Shown piece by piece: positions 1 to 5,502 of a stretch of DNA of 7,914 nucleotides; position 1 is the first letter of the stretch; each line of letters opens with the position of its first letter. The DNA is taken from positions 1 to 7,914 of the forward strand of contig LJUY01000079.1 of NCBI GenBank assembly GCA_001304015.1, given 5' to 3'. This stretch comes from a candidate division Zixibacteria bacterium SM23_81. GTDB taxonomy: Bacteria; SM23-81. The notes beneath the pieces were generated by a model, which was not told where the DNA came from, searched no databases, and saw only the letters and a program-made list of their open reading frames with translations. Both the position numbers and the translations under genes were made by a program.

Positions 1-28
1 CCAGGGATAAACCTTTATAGGGACGCAA
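1..28 (-). CDS. Possible start of a downstream gene, truncated by the window edge
   Basis: On the minus strand a well-formed ribosome binding site, AAAGGAG (positions 40-34), lies five bases before a TTG codon at 28-26. The frame then stays open for the nine codons left in the window (M-R-P-Y-K-G-L-S-L). TTG starts are credible here because the propeller gene at 5175 also uses one behind a strong site. The candidate would begin about 60 bases after the stop of the amidase gene and could be co-transcribed with it, since no terminator is visible between them. An ATG at 52-50 is a poorer choice: its frame closes after 12 codons. Nothing can be said about function. Confidence 0.3.
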
Positions 29-87
29 TTTTTCTCCTTTCCTTCTTTGACATCGGGGGATGAAGGGAATCAATGGTGTTTTTATGG

Positions 88-2031
88 TCATGGACCGGGA
101 TCGAGTGATCTATCGAACTCGCCAGTTCTCAATGAATTGCCAGATTTATTGCCGGCATCGTCCACGGCACAGACGGCGTAGAAGTAATTGGTGCCCACCG
201 TTCCTGCCGCCCAGCCGTCGAGAAATGCGGTATCGACCACTCCGGCGATAGAGTCGCCGGGGCTGGGATAAAAGTTGGGATCTTCACTGCGGTAAACGAT
301 GTAATAAGATAGGGTCTCCTCGGAGCCCGTGGTGTCGCTGGTGACTGCCGACCAGTAGAGGGCCAGATCGTTCACCGAAACAAAGGCCCTCACATCGGTC
401 ACTGGCGCCGGCGGTATATTATCGGCTGGCATCAAGAAGGTCATCACCCGGGCCATGAGGGTGTCCCGCTGGCTAGCCGATGTGATGGCCTCGAAGGGGA
501 AGCCCAAATTGACCACCTTGAAAGAACCCTGGTACTCCACACCTGCTTTGTAGCCGGTGCCGTCGTAGCCGAGATTGAGGGAGCTTCCTCCGTAGGAATT
601 GATGCAGTCGGGATACTCCACGTCGTACGGCCCACTGACGCTGTCTGAGTAAGCGATCGCGCTGAGCCCGGCGAAGATGGTACCGCCCAGGCCGCTGATG
701 GCATAGACGTTGGCATCGTCGGCCACATAATCGGCCTTCAGATAGTTGTTGTAAAAGGCCCGATCGGAGCTAGAGCCCTTGTAGTCCAGGTCCCAGCCGA
801 TCTCCGCGCCGGAGACGAACAGATTGCCCCCACCGTTCAGGAAGGTTTGCACCCGGCTCTGCTCCGTCGAGCTGAAGGTCTCGTCGACGGTGGACTCCTC
901 GCCCAGCATCCAATCCACCACATCGTAAGAGGCTAGGCTCACCGAGCCGCTGGCCACGATCTCGTTGCTGGCCGAGTCGAAGGCATAACCCAGGTTGGCC
1001 AGGGATCCTCCGTGCTGGGCGATGAAGTTGCGGGTGTTGCCCCCGTCCTCGCGCTGGCGATCCACGCCGTTGACCACCAATACCTGAGTGTCAGAATCCG
1101 ATGTCATGGCCCCTAAGACCTCCGTGGGGTATCCCTCGCTGCGTGGAGAAGTGCCGTTGACGCCCGCCACCTGGCAGTAATGAAGAATCCCTGGTGCGAT
1201 GTCGGTGAAGGCCACCGAGGTTCCCGTCACCAGGGTATCGGCGTCGAAATGCTCCCCGTCCTCGCTCCTGTAGACGCGATAGCCGCTGGCTCCTGAGGCC
1301 GCCGACCAGGAGACCACCAGGTCGCCTGAAGAGGCAATCACTCGCAGGTTGGATGGCGAGCCCGGATAAGTGGAGCTATAGTGATCGCAGGTGCCGGCGT
1401 AGACGGCCCAGGCGTTCTGGTAGAGGTAGTTAGAGTCGTTCAGGCGGTACTCCTCGGCCCAGTTGCTGACGAAGGAGTTCTCCGTGAGGATGGCCGGCAT
1501 GTTCGTCTCCCGGACCATGTGGAAATTATCCTCGTGCACCCCCTCGCGATAAGGGTTGCAGTTGGACCACACGAAGCCGATATGCATGTGGTCTTCCAGA
1601 TGATGGACCACATCGTAGGCCAGGTCTCCGGAGGTCTCCCATCCGTGCCCCGTATACACATGGACTCCGGTATAATTGGCGCTACGGTTCGAAGAGGCGT
1701 TGTGGTGCACGGAGATGGCTCGGTCCACGGGGATGGAGTTGAAGTAGCTGGAGCGGTCGGAGAGGGAAACGGTGACATCGGTGGTTCGCGTCAGATACGC
1801 CGTGGCCCCGTCGGCCTCGACGTAATCACGCAGAAAAAGAGAGGTTTCCAGATTGATCTCCTTCTCGGTGAGTCCCGTGGGCCCCACGGCGCCGGGATCT
1901 GAGCCCCCATGGCCGGGATCGATGCCAATCTTCAGCCCGCTCAAAGAAGCCCATGTACCAGAGACTGTTAGGCCGAAAAGAAAGGCAGCCACACCTCCTA
2001 TGCGCCAAATGAAGCCTCGTTTTCTGATCAT
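88..2031 (-). CDS. Secreted zinc N-acetylmuramoyl-L-alanine amidase (Amidase_3) with two FN3-like domains and a Rossmann-like middle domain
   Basis: The predicted protein has 647 residues. It begins with a Sec signal peptide (basic MIRKR, hydrophobic core about 11-27, likely cut near A28), so it should act outside the cytoplasm. Residues about 32-218 form an Amidase_3 domain, which cleaves the amide bond between N-acetylmuramic acid and the stem peptide of peptidoglycan. The expected zinc ligands are visible: H41 in DPGHGG, E56 in GLTEKE and H109 in SVHHNA. E184 in LTENSFVSN is the likely catalytic glutamate. Residues about 223-308 look like a fibronectin type III domain. Residues about 316-536 are an alpha/beta, glutamine-amidotransferase-like region of unknown role. 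Residues about 540-637 are a second FN3-like domain. This amidase/FN3/Rossmann order resembles Bacteroidetes proteins often labelled xanthan lyase or golvesin-like, a name that does not establish activity. It is a paralog of the amidase at 2229-4187 but lacks that protein's C-terminal sorting domain. It has its own promoter. The ATG at 2031 has only a weak GGCGGGG nine bases upstream; see the separate entry on a stronger site at 2076-2081. Confidence 0.9.
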   Translation of the reverse strand: MIRKRGFIWRIGGVAAFLFGLTVSGTWASLSGLKIGIDPGHGGSDPGAVGPTGLTEKEINLETSLFLRDYVEADGATAYLTRTTDVTVSLSDRSSYFNSIPVDRAISVHHNASSNRSANYTGVHVYTGHGWETSGDLAYDVVHHLEDHMHIGFVWSNCNPYREGVHEDNFHMVRETNMPAILTENSFVSNWAEEYRLNDSNYLYQNAWAVYAGTCDHYSSTYPGSPSNLRVIASSGDLVVSWSAASGASGYRVYRSEDGEHFDADTLVTGTSVAFTDIAPGILHYCQVAGVNGTSPRSEGYPTEVLGAMTSDSDTQVLVVNGVDRQREDGGNTRNFIAQHGGSLANLGYAFDSASNEIVASGSVSLASYDVVDWMLGEESTVDETFSSTEQSRVQTFLNGGGNLFVSGAEIGWDLDYKGSSSDRAFYNNYLKADYVADDANVYAISGLGGTIFAGLSAIAYSDSVSGPYDVEYPDCINSYGGSSLNLGYDGTGYKAGVEYQGSFKVVNLGFPFEAITSASQRDTLMARVMTFLMPADNIPPAPVTDVRAFVSVNDLALYWSAVTSDTTGSEETLSYYIVYRSEDPNFYPSPGDSIAGVVDTAFLDGWAAGTVGTNYFYAVCAVDDAGNKSGNSLRTGEFDRSLDPGP

Positions 2032-2075
2032 GGCATATATCCCCGCCAGAGGAAGGATTTTTTTTCTGATATAAA

Positions 2076-2081
2076 CTCCTT
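2076..2081 (-). promoter_or_regulatory. Strong Shine-Dalgarno AAGGAG without a canonical start codon
   Basis: On the minus strand AAGGAG lies 44 bases before the ATG of the first amidase, too far to serve it directly. The next in-frame codon at a usual distance (five bases) is ATC at 2070-2068. Reading from there gives IRKKILPLAGIYA joined without a stop to the annotated signal peptide. No ATG, GTG or TTG occurs at a usual distance. The site also falls near the predicted +1 of the promoter at 2088-2117. Either it is incidental, or the true start is a rare codon or a mutated ATG. Confidence 0.4.
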
Positions 2082-2087
2082 ACGAAT

Positions 2088-2117
2088 ATTATATCAGATT
2101 CTGTAGTGAGTTGTCAA
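2088..2117 (-). promoter_or_regulatory. Consensus sigma70-type promoter of the first amidase
   Basis: The minus strand carries a perfect TTGACA (2117-2112) and a perfect TATAAT (2093-2088) separated by 18 bases. Transcription should start near 2081, about 50 bases before the ATG at 2031. The promoter lies downstream of the terminator of the preceding operon, so the first amidase should be transcribed independently. No operator-like repeat overlaps it, which suggests housekeeping expression. Confidence 0.85.
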
Positions 2118-2173
2118 GAGAAAAGGTCCGTTTCTTTTTCCGGTATTTCCCTCGCAACAATATCTTTGGCCAT

Positions 2174-2204
2174 AAAAAACCCCCTCGATTTTCGCCAAGG
2201 GGGT
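2174..2204 (-). terminator. Rho-independent terminator of the propeller-amidase operon
   Basis: Read on the minus strand, ACCCCCT (2204-2198) can pair with AGGGGGT (2185-2179) across a 12-base loop. The hairpin is followed directly by a run of T (2179-2174). It begins 24 bases after the stop codon of the second amidase, the expected position and orientation for an intrinsic terminator of that transcript. Confidence 0.85.
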
Positions 2205-2228
2205 GAAAGTAGGCTTAAGTTTGGGGAT

Positions 2229-4187
2229 TTAGCGAAGAAGAACCATCTTTTTTGTGAACCTTCGAGATCCAGCCTGAAGTAGGCAGAAGTAGATGCCACT
2301 AGCCACCGGGCGCCCCTGGTCGTTCCGGCTATCCCAGTTGACCGTGTGATGGCCGGCCGGTTGCTCCTCCCGACGCAAGCTGCTCACCTTCTGGCCTTGG
2401 ATGTTGTAGACCGACACTGTGACCATGGTTTTCGAGGGAATCTGGTAAGATATGGTGGTGACGGGATTGAAGGGATTGGGATAGTTCTGGAAGAGTTGAA
2501 ACTCCCCAGGCAGTGGCGAGCCATCAGCCAGTTCTCCCGGAACATCGGTCGGGAAGTCAAAAAAGGTCATAACCCGCGTCATGATCTGATCTCGGACCGA
2601 CTCAGAGCCGATGGTCTCCCATGGAAAGCCAATATGGATAAGTTTGCCCTCCTGAGCGCCGGACCCGAATGTGCCTTGATATTCCACGCCGGCGTTCCTT
2701 GTGGCGCTGTATATCAGGTTGACGGTGCTGCCGCCGGAGGCGTTGATGTAGTCGGGATAGTCCTCCGGGTAGGTCTGTCCGTAGCTGAAGGAGAGGCCCT
2801 GAAAGATGGTCCCGCTCACGCCGGTAACGGTGTAGTCGCCAGCGTCATCGCCCACATAGGTGGCCTTTAAATAGTCTCGGTAGAAGGCCTGGTCCCCAGC
2901 AGTGCCCCGAGCCAGATCGTAGCCGATCTCCGAGCCGGTGACGAACAGCTTCCCGCCGCCCTCCAGATAGCTCTGCACGATACTCTGCTCCCGGATGTCA
3001 AAGGTCTCATCCGTAGTGCCCTCATCCCCCAAAATCCAGATGAGAGCATCATAGCCTTCCAGATTCACCTCGTTCCCGGCCGCCTCATTGGCGCAGGTCT
3101 CGAACATAATGTCCAGATTGTGCAAAGATTTGGCGTTGAATCCCGCAAAGGGATGTCCCGGAGACAGCCAGCTCGATCGGCGGTCGAAGCCGTCCACGAT
3201 GAGCACGGGAGGTCGAGTTGGGGTTGTTGACAGGCAATAGATATTGGAGAAGTCGCTCTCTGGGTTAGCAAATGTGGTGTCGATGGCCACCATCTTGAAG
3301 TAATAGATCTGCTCTGGGTCCAGGCCGCCTATGGTCACGGTAGTATCTCCCGCGAACAGAGAATCCTCGTACAGGATGGGTGAGCCCCAGTTGACCCCGT
3401 CGATGCTCTGGTACAGACGATAGCCTATGAGAGTGGCCTCCAGGTGCTTAAACCACCGGATGACCGCCTGCGTCCCGGTGCTGTCGTTGAGGACCGAATG
3501 GAATACAGGTACATCCAGGGTAGGAGGAGGAGGCTCTGGAGAGGTTTCCATGTGTTCCGCCAGGCCGATGTGCATGGCCGTGGCGTTGGTGTTGAGATAG
3601 GTGGAGTCCCGCAGACGGGTCTCCTCGGCGGGATTGGAGATGAAGGAGATCTCCGCCAAACAGCAGGGCATGTTGGGCTCCCGGACCATATGGAAGTTAT
3701 CGGCGTGGATGCCCCAGGTCCCGCAGTTGGTGGATACCACCCCGATGTTGAGCACTGAATCCAGGCGGGTGACGATCTTGGAGGCCATGTGCAGGTCAAT
3801 CTCCGGGGTATCCAGATAGACGTGGACGCCGGTGTAGTTGGCATACTGGTTTGTGGAGGCGTTGTGATGGACGGAGATGCATCTGTCCACGGTCATGGCG
3901 TTGGCCAACTGGGAGCGAGCGGCCAGACTGAGGGTGACGTCCGTCTCCCGGGTCATATAGATGGTAGCCCCCGCCGCCTCCAGAGAGTCCCGGAAGAACA
4001 GAGAAGTAGTCAGGTTGATTTCCTTCTCGGTGAGACCCGTAGGCCCAATAGCGCCAGGCTCGGAACCCCCATGGCCGGGGTCCACGCAGAAGCTATATTC
4101 GGAGAGATCCTGAGCCCCGGCCAGATGGCCAGTTGCCAAGAGGGTCAGGAGGAAGCCGAGGCATACTAAGTATCTTTTAGATTGCAT
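2229..4187 (-). CDS. Secreted zinc N-acetylmuramoyl-L-alanine amidase with a type IX secretion (Por) C-terminal sorting domain
   Basis: The predicted protein has 652 residues. The signal peptide runs from MQSKR through a hydrophobic stretch to about A25, giving periplasmic entry by Sec. The Amidase_3 domain spans about 30-215, with zinc ligands H39 (DPGHGG), E54 (GLTEKE) and H107 (SVHHNA) and the likely catalytic E179 (LAEISFISN). A short proline-rich linker (EPPPP, near 217-221) leads to an FN3-like domain at about 225-325. A Rossmann-like domain follows at about 330-545, matching the one in the neighbouring paralog. Residues about 561-652 form a sorting domain beginning FQLFQNYPNPFNP, with YNIQGQKV and ending in GIYF..KKMVLLR. 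In the TIGR04183 family this directs export through the type IX system and is usually removed. The protein is thus probably released or anchored at the cell surface, acting on peptidoglycan of self or other cells. The ATG is fixed by AGGAGG six bases upstream. The gene follows the propeller gene by ten bases. Confidence 0.93.
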   Translation of the reverse strand: MQSKRYLVCLGFLLTLLATGHLAGAQDLSEYSFCVDPGHGGSEPGAIGPTGLTEKEINLTTSLFFRDSLEAAGATIYMTRETDVTLSLAARSQLANAMTVDRCISVHHNASTNQYANYTGVHVYLDTPEIDLHMASKIVTRLDSVLNIGVVSTNCGTWGIHADNFHMVREPNMPCCLAEISFISNPAEETRLRDSTYLNTNATAMHIGLAEHMETSPEPPPPTLDVPVFHSVLNDSTGTQAVIRWFKHLEATLIGYRLYQSIDGVNWGSPILYEDSLFAGDTTVTIGGLDPEQIYYFKMVAIDTTFANPESDFSNIYCLSTTPTRPPVLIVDGFDRRSSWLSPGHPFAGFNAKSLHNLDIMFETCANEAAGNEVNLEGYDALIWILGDEGTTDETFDIREQSIVQSYLEGGGKLFVTGSEIGYDLARGTAGDQAFYRDYLKATYVGDDAGDYTVTGVSGTIFQGLSFSYGQTYPEDYPDYINASGGSTVNLIYSATRNAGVEYQGTFGSGAQEGKLIHIGFPWETIGSESVRDQIMTRVMTFFDFPTDVPGELADGSPLPGEFQLFQNYPNPFNPVTTISYQIPSKTMVTVSVYNIQGQKVSSLRREEQPAGHHTVNWDSRNDQGRPVASGIYFCLLQAGSRRFTKKMVLLR

Positions 4188-4193
4188 GGCGTT

Positions 4194-4199
4194 CCTCCT
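4194..4199 (-). promoter_or_regulatory. Ribosome binding site of the second amidase, overlapping the stop of the propeller gene
   Basis: AGGAGG on the minus strand lies six bases before the ATG at 4187. It shares bases with the TAG stop codon (4200-4198) of the upstream gene. The overlap suggests translational coupling and supports a two-gene operon. Confidence 0.85.
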
Positions 4200-5175
4200 A
4201 TTCTCCGATTAGGGTGGGTGGCTGGACGGGCACAGTATAGATGGCTCCCGCAGCGGAGAACGCAATCCGAGTTCCATCGGGAGACCAGGCGGGCCCTCGT
4301 TCAATAAGGTCTGGGGTGTTGGTGAGCCGAACTCTTGCCTGACCGTCGAATCTTATGAGATAGAGGTCCGATCCGGTTATGACCATGCCATCGTCTTCCG
4401 TGACCTCGTAGACAAGCCTGAGCCCATCGGGCGACCAACAGGGGTCACTCCCGTATCCCAGGTTGATTCTGTGTGTGCCATCAATATCGACCACCGAAAT
4501 GCTGCCAGCATGTTCCAACGATGTGTAGCAGACTCGACCTCCATCGGGGGACAAGATGGGATCGAAGCAGCGCTGGTCGGGTCCGGAAATCAGAATTCTG
4601 TCTCTGCCGTCGGGATGGGAGATCCAAATCTGCAGATCTCGAGAGGTGGTGGCTACCAAATCCATAGCCTCGTTCTGTATCTGAGAGAGTGCCAGCTGAG
4701 AGGCGTGCGTCTTGGCCAGGGTGCCGTCTCGATCAGTTTCATAAACGATGGTGCCGTCCCCAGAGATCCATCGGGGAGTTCCCAGGAACCTCTGGTAATC
4801 CTCGATCTGATGGACAGCCTTGTCCTCTACATCGACCACCTTGATGGCGAAATATCTCTTGCCATCGATCATCTTTTCGGCCCGGTATGCGATATGTCGA
4901 CTGTCCGGCGACCAGGCGAATTTATATCCCGATGCCCGATCGGCAGTCAACTGCTCAAGTCCCGTTCCATCAGAATTCATCCTCCAGATGCCAATCCTGT
5001 CGCCCCGGGTCATGGCCAGTGACCGGCCGTCCGGAGACCACACGGGACCCACAAAACCCTCCTTTGCCTCCGTCAATTTGACCGGGTGGCTCTGGGCTTG
5101 GTGGCTCATGCTGAGGAGGATTATTAAGCCCATAAAGACCACTAGGCTCAACGAAGTAATCGAACGATGCTTCAA
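4198..5175 (-). CDS. Secreted TolB/WD40-like (PD40) beta-propeller protein
   Basis: The predicted protein has 325 residues. An N-terminal signal peptide or signal anchor (MKHR, then a hydrophobic stretch at about 9-22, possible cut near AQS at 29) places it in the periplasm or outside. The rest consists of propeller blades marked by the PD40 signature: WSPDG at 46-50, WSPDS at 88-92, a degenerate WISGDG at 136-141, LSPDG at 208-212, WSPDG at 247-251 and WSPDG at 297-301. This implies about six blades, as in the TolB propeller. There is no N-terminal TolB domain and no lipobox cysteine, so it is not TolB itself; such propellers usually bind proteins or ligands. The start is a TTG, chosen because GGAGG lies four bases upstream within AAGGGAGG (5187-5180) and because it gives a clean signal peptide. 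It is the first gene of an operon with the amidase that follows, which hints at a shared envelope role without defining it. Confidence 0.85.
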   Translation of the reverse strand: MKHRSITSLSLVVFMGLIILLSMSHQAQSHPVKLTEAKEGFVGPVWSPDGRSLAMTRGDRIGIWRMNSDGTGLEQLTADRASGYKFAWSPDSRHIAYRAEKMIDGKRYFAIKVVDVEDKAVHQIEDYQRFLGTPRWISGDGTIVYETDRDGTLAKTHASQLALSQIQNEAMDLVATTSRDLQIWISHPDGRDRILISGPDQRCFDPILSPDGGRVCYTSLEHAGSISVVDIDGTHRINLGYGSDPCWSPDGLRLVYEVTEDDGMVITGSDLYLIRFDGQARVRLTNTPDLIERGPAWSPDGTRIAFSAAGAIYTVPVQPPTLIGE

Positions 5176-5179
5176 GCTT

Positions 5180-5187
5180 CCTCCCTT
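5180..5187 (-). promoter_or_regulatory. Ribosome binding site fixing the TTG start of the propeller gene
   Basis: The minus strand reads AAGGGAGG and then AAGC before the TTG at 5175-5173. This near-ideal site decides in favour of a TTG start. No in-frame ATG near it would keep the signal peptide intact. Confidence 0.75.
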
Positions 5188-5219
5188 CTATGAAAGTACA
5201 TGGCGGTTGGAGCGAGCCG

Positions 5220-5233
5220 CCAGACTTGTCTGG
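5220..5233. repeat. Inverted repeat CCAGAC-TT-GTCTGG in the propeller-gene leader
   Basis: Positions 5220-5225 and 5228-5233 are perfect reverse complements around a two-base centre. The gap is too short for a hairpin loop, so a dimeric protein operator is the more natural reading. It lies in the presumed 5' leader of the propeller gene, downstream of the promoter at 5256-5284, where a bound repressor could block elongation. A chance repeat cannot be excluded. Confidence 0.4.
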
Positions 5234-5255
5234 GAACCTCACAAAGGTGTTTGTT

Positions 5256-5284
5256 AGTATAGCATATTTTGAAGCAGCGGGCAA
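5256..5284 (-). promoter_or_regulatory. Probable promoter of the propeller-amidase operon
   Basis: On the minus strand TTGCCC (5284-5279) and TATACT (5261-5256) are separated by 17 bases. The -10 element is five of six to consensus and the -35 four of six. Transcription would begin about 75 bases before the TTG start, giving a leader that contains the inverted repeat at 5220-5233. Confidence 0.6.
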
Positions 5285-5344
5285 GGATAAAACTGCTCAG
5301 GGATCTGTGGAAAATTTCGATGCGTTCGTCTTCGGAAAGTGGCG

Positions 5345-5360
5345 TTGATTGGAAAATCAA
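5345..5360. repeat. Inverted repeat TTGATT-GGAA-AATCAA between the divergent genes
   Basis: Two perfect six-base arms are separated by four bases. The repeat lies about 60 bases upstream of the propeller-gene -35 element and about 40 bases before the copA -35-like element. It could serve as an operator for either gene. It resembles an FNR/CRP-family half-site pair, but the TTGAT/ATCAA spacing is six rather than four, so no regulator is assigned. Confidence 0.3.
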
Positions 5361-5401
5361 AGGGGCCACCTTGTCCGACTAAAAAAGTAGAAAATAATAC
5401 T

Positions 5402-5432
5402 TGACTTTTTAACTCGGGTTTAGTACCTTATA
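5402..5432 (+). promoter_or_regulatory. Tentative copA promoter
   Basis: TTGACT at 5402-5407 is a good -35 element. The -10 is unclear: ACCTTA at 5425 gives a 17-base spacer but is weak, while CTTATA at 5427-5432 gives 19 bases. Whichever is correct, the region overlaps or abuts the inverted repeat at 5429-5447, as expected for a promoter repressed by an operator there. Confidence 0.45.
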
Positions 5433-5447
5433 CCTGTAGTGGGTATA
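5429..5447 (+). promoter_or_regulatory. CsoR-type copper operator upstream of copA
   Basis: TATACC (5429-5434) and GGTATA (5442-5447) are perfect reverse complements around the seven bases TGTAGTG. The whole site agrees well with the TACC...GGGTA pattern of operators bound by the copper sensor CsoR in front of copper-export genes of other bacteria. CsoR binds this DNA without Cu(I) and releases it when Cu(I) is bound, so copA would be induced by copper. The position, 55 bases before the copA start and overlapping the promoter, fits repression. The regulator gene is not in the window. Confidence 0.7.
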
Positions 5448-5502
5448 TAGCATATTTTCACAGATGATAAAAAAATATGGACGATATCTGAGAGAGAATT
5501 AT

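Noticed and set aside
1381-1902. A 173-codon plus-strand open frame opposite the first amidase
   Set aside because: It lies wholly inside a convincing amidase gene, its translation is rich in repeated V/G/H residues typical of antisense reading of GC-rich coding DNA, and no domain is recognisable.
2346-2870. A 174-codon plus-strand open frame opposite the second amidase
   Set aside because: It is antisense to the sorting and Rossmann-like domains, which have clear family motifs. No ribosome binding site or recognisable protein feature supports it.
4471-5022. Plus-strand open frames opposite the propeller gene
   Set aside because: The minus-strand frame has six regularly spaced PD40 motifs and a signal peptide. 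The antisense frames have neither motifs nor start signals.
4198-5175. Assignment of the propeller protein as TolB of the Tol-Pal system
   Set aside because: It lacks the N-terminal TolB domain, is shorter than TolB, and no tol or pal genes are next to it.
5345-5360. FNR binding site
   Set aside because: The TTGAT and ATCAA half-sites are six bases apart, while FNR requires four. It is kept only as an unassigned inverted repeat.
5172-5369. A 65-codon minus-strand frame starting at a GTG upstream of the propeller gene
   Set aside because: It runs through the predicted promoter and leader, has only AAGG immediately before the GTG, and its product matches nothing I recognise. Part of it looks protein-like, but this is not enough for a gene call.
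5402-5434. CueR-type (MerR family) copper promoter
   Set aside because: A 19-base spacer can be drawn, but the dyad within the spacer expected for CueR is missing. The palindrome lies at and beyond the -10, which fits a CsoR-like repressor better.
5464-5502. Upstream in-frame ATG of copA
   Set aside because: It has no ribosome binding site and would add a basic 13-residue tail before the first metal-binding domain. The ATG at 5503 has at least a partial purine-rich site, so it is preferred with moderate certainty.
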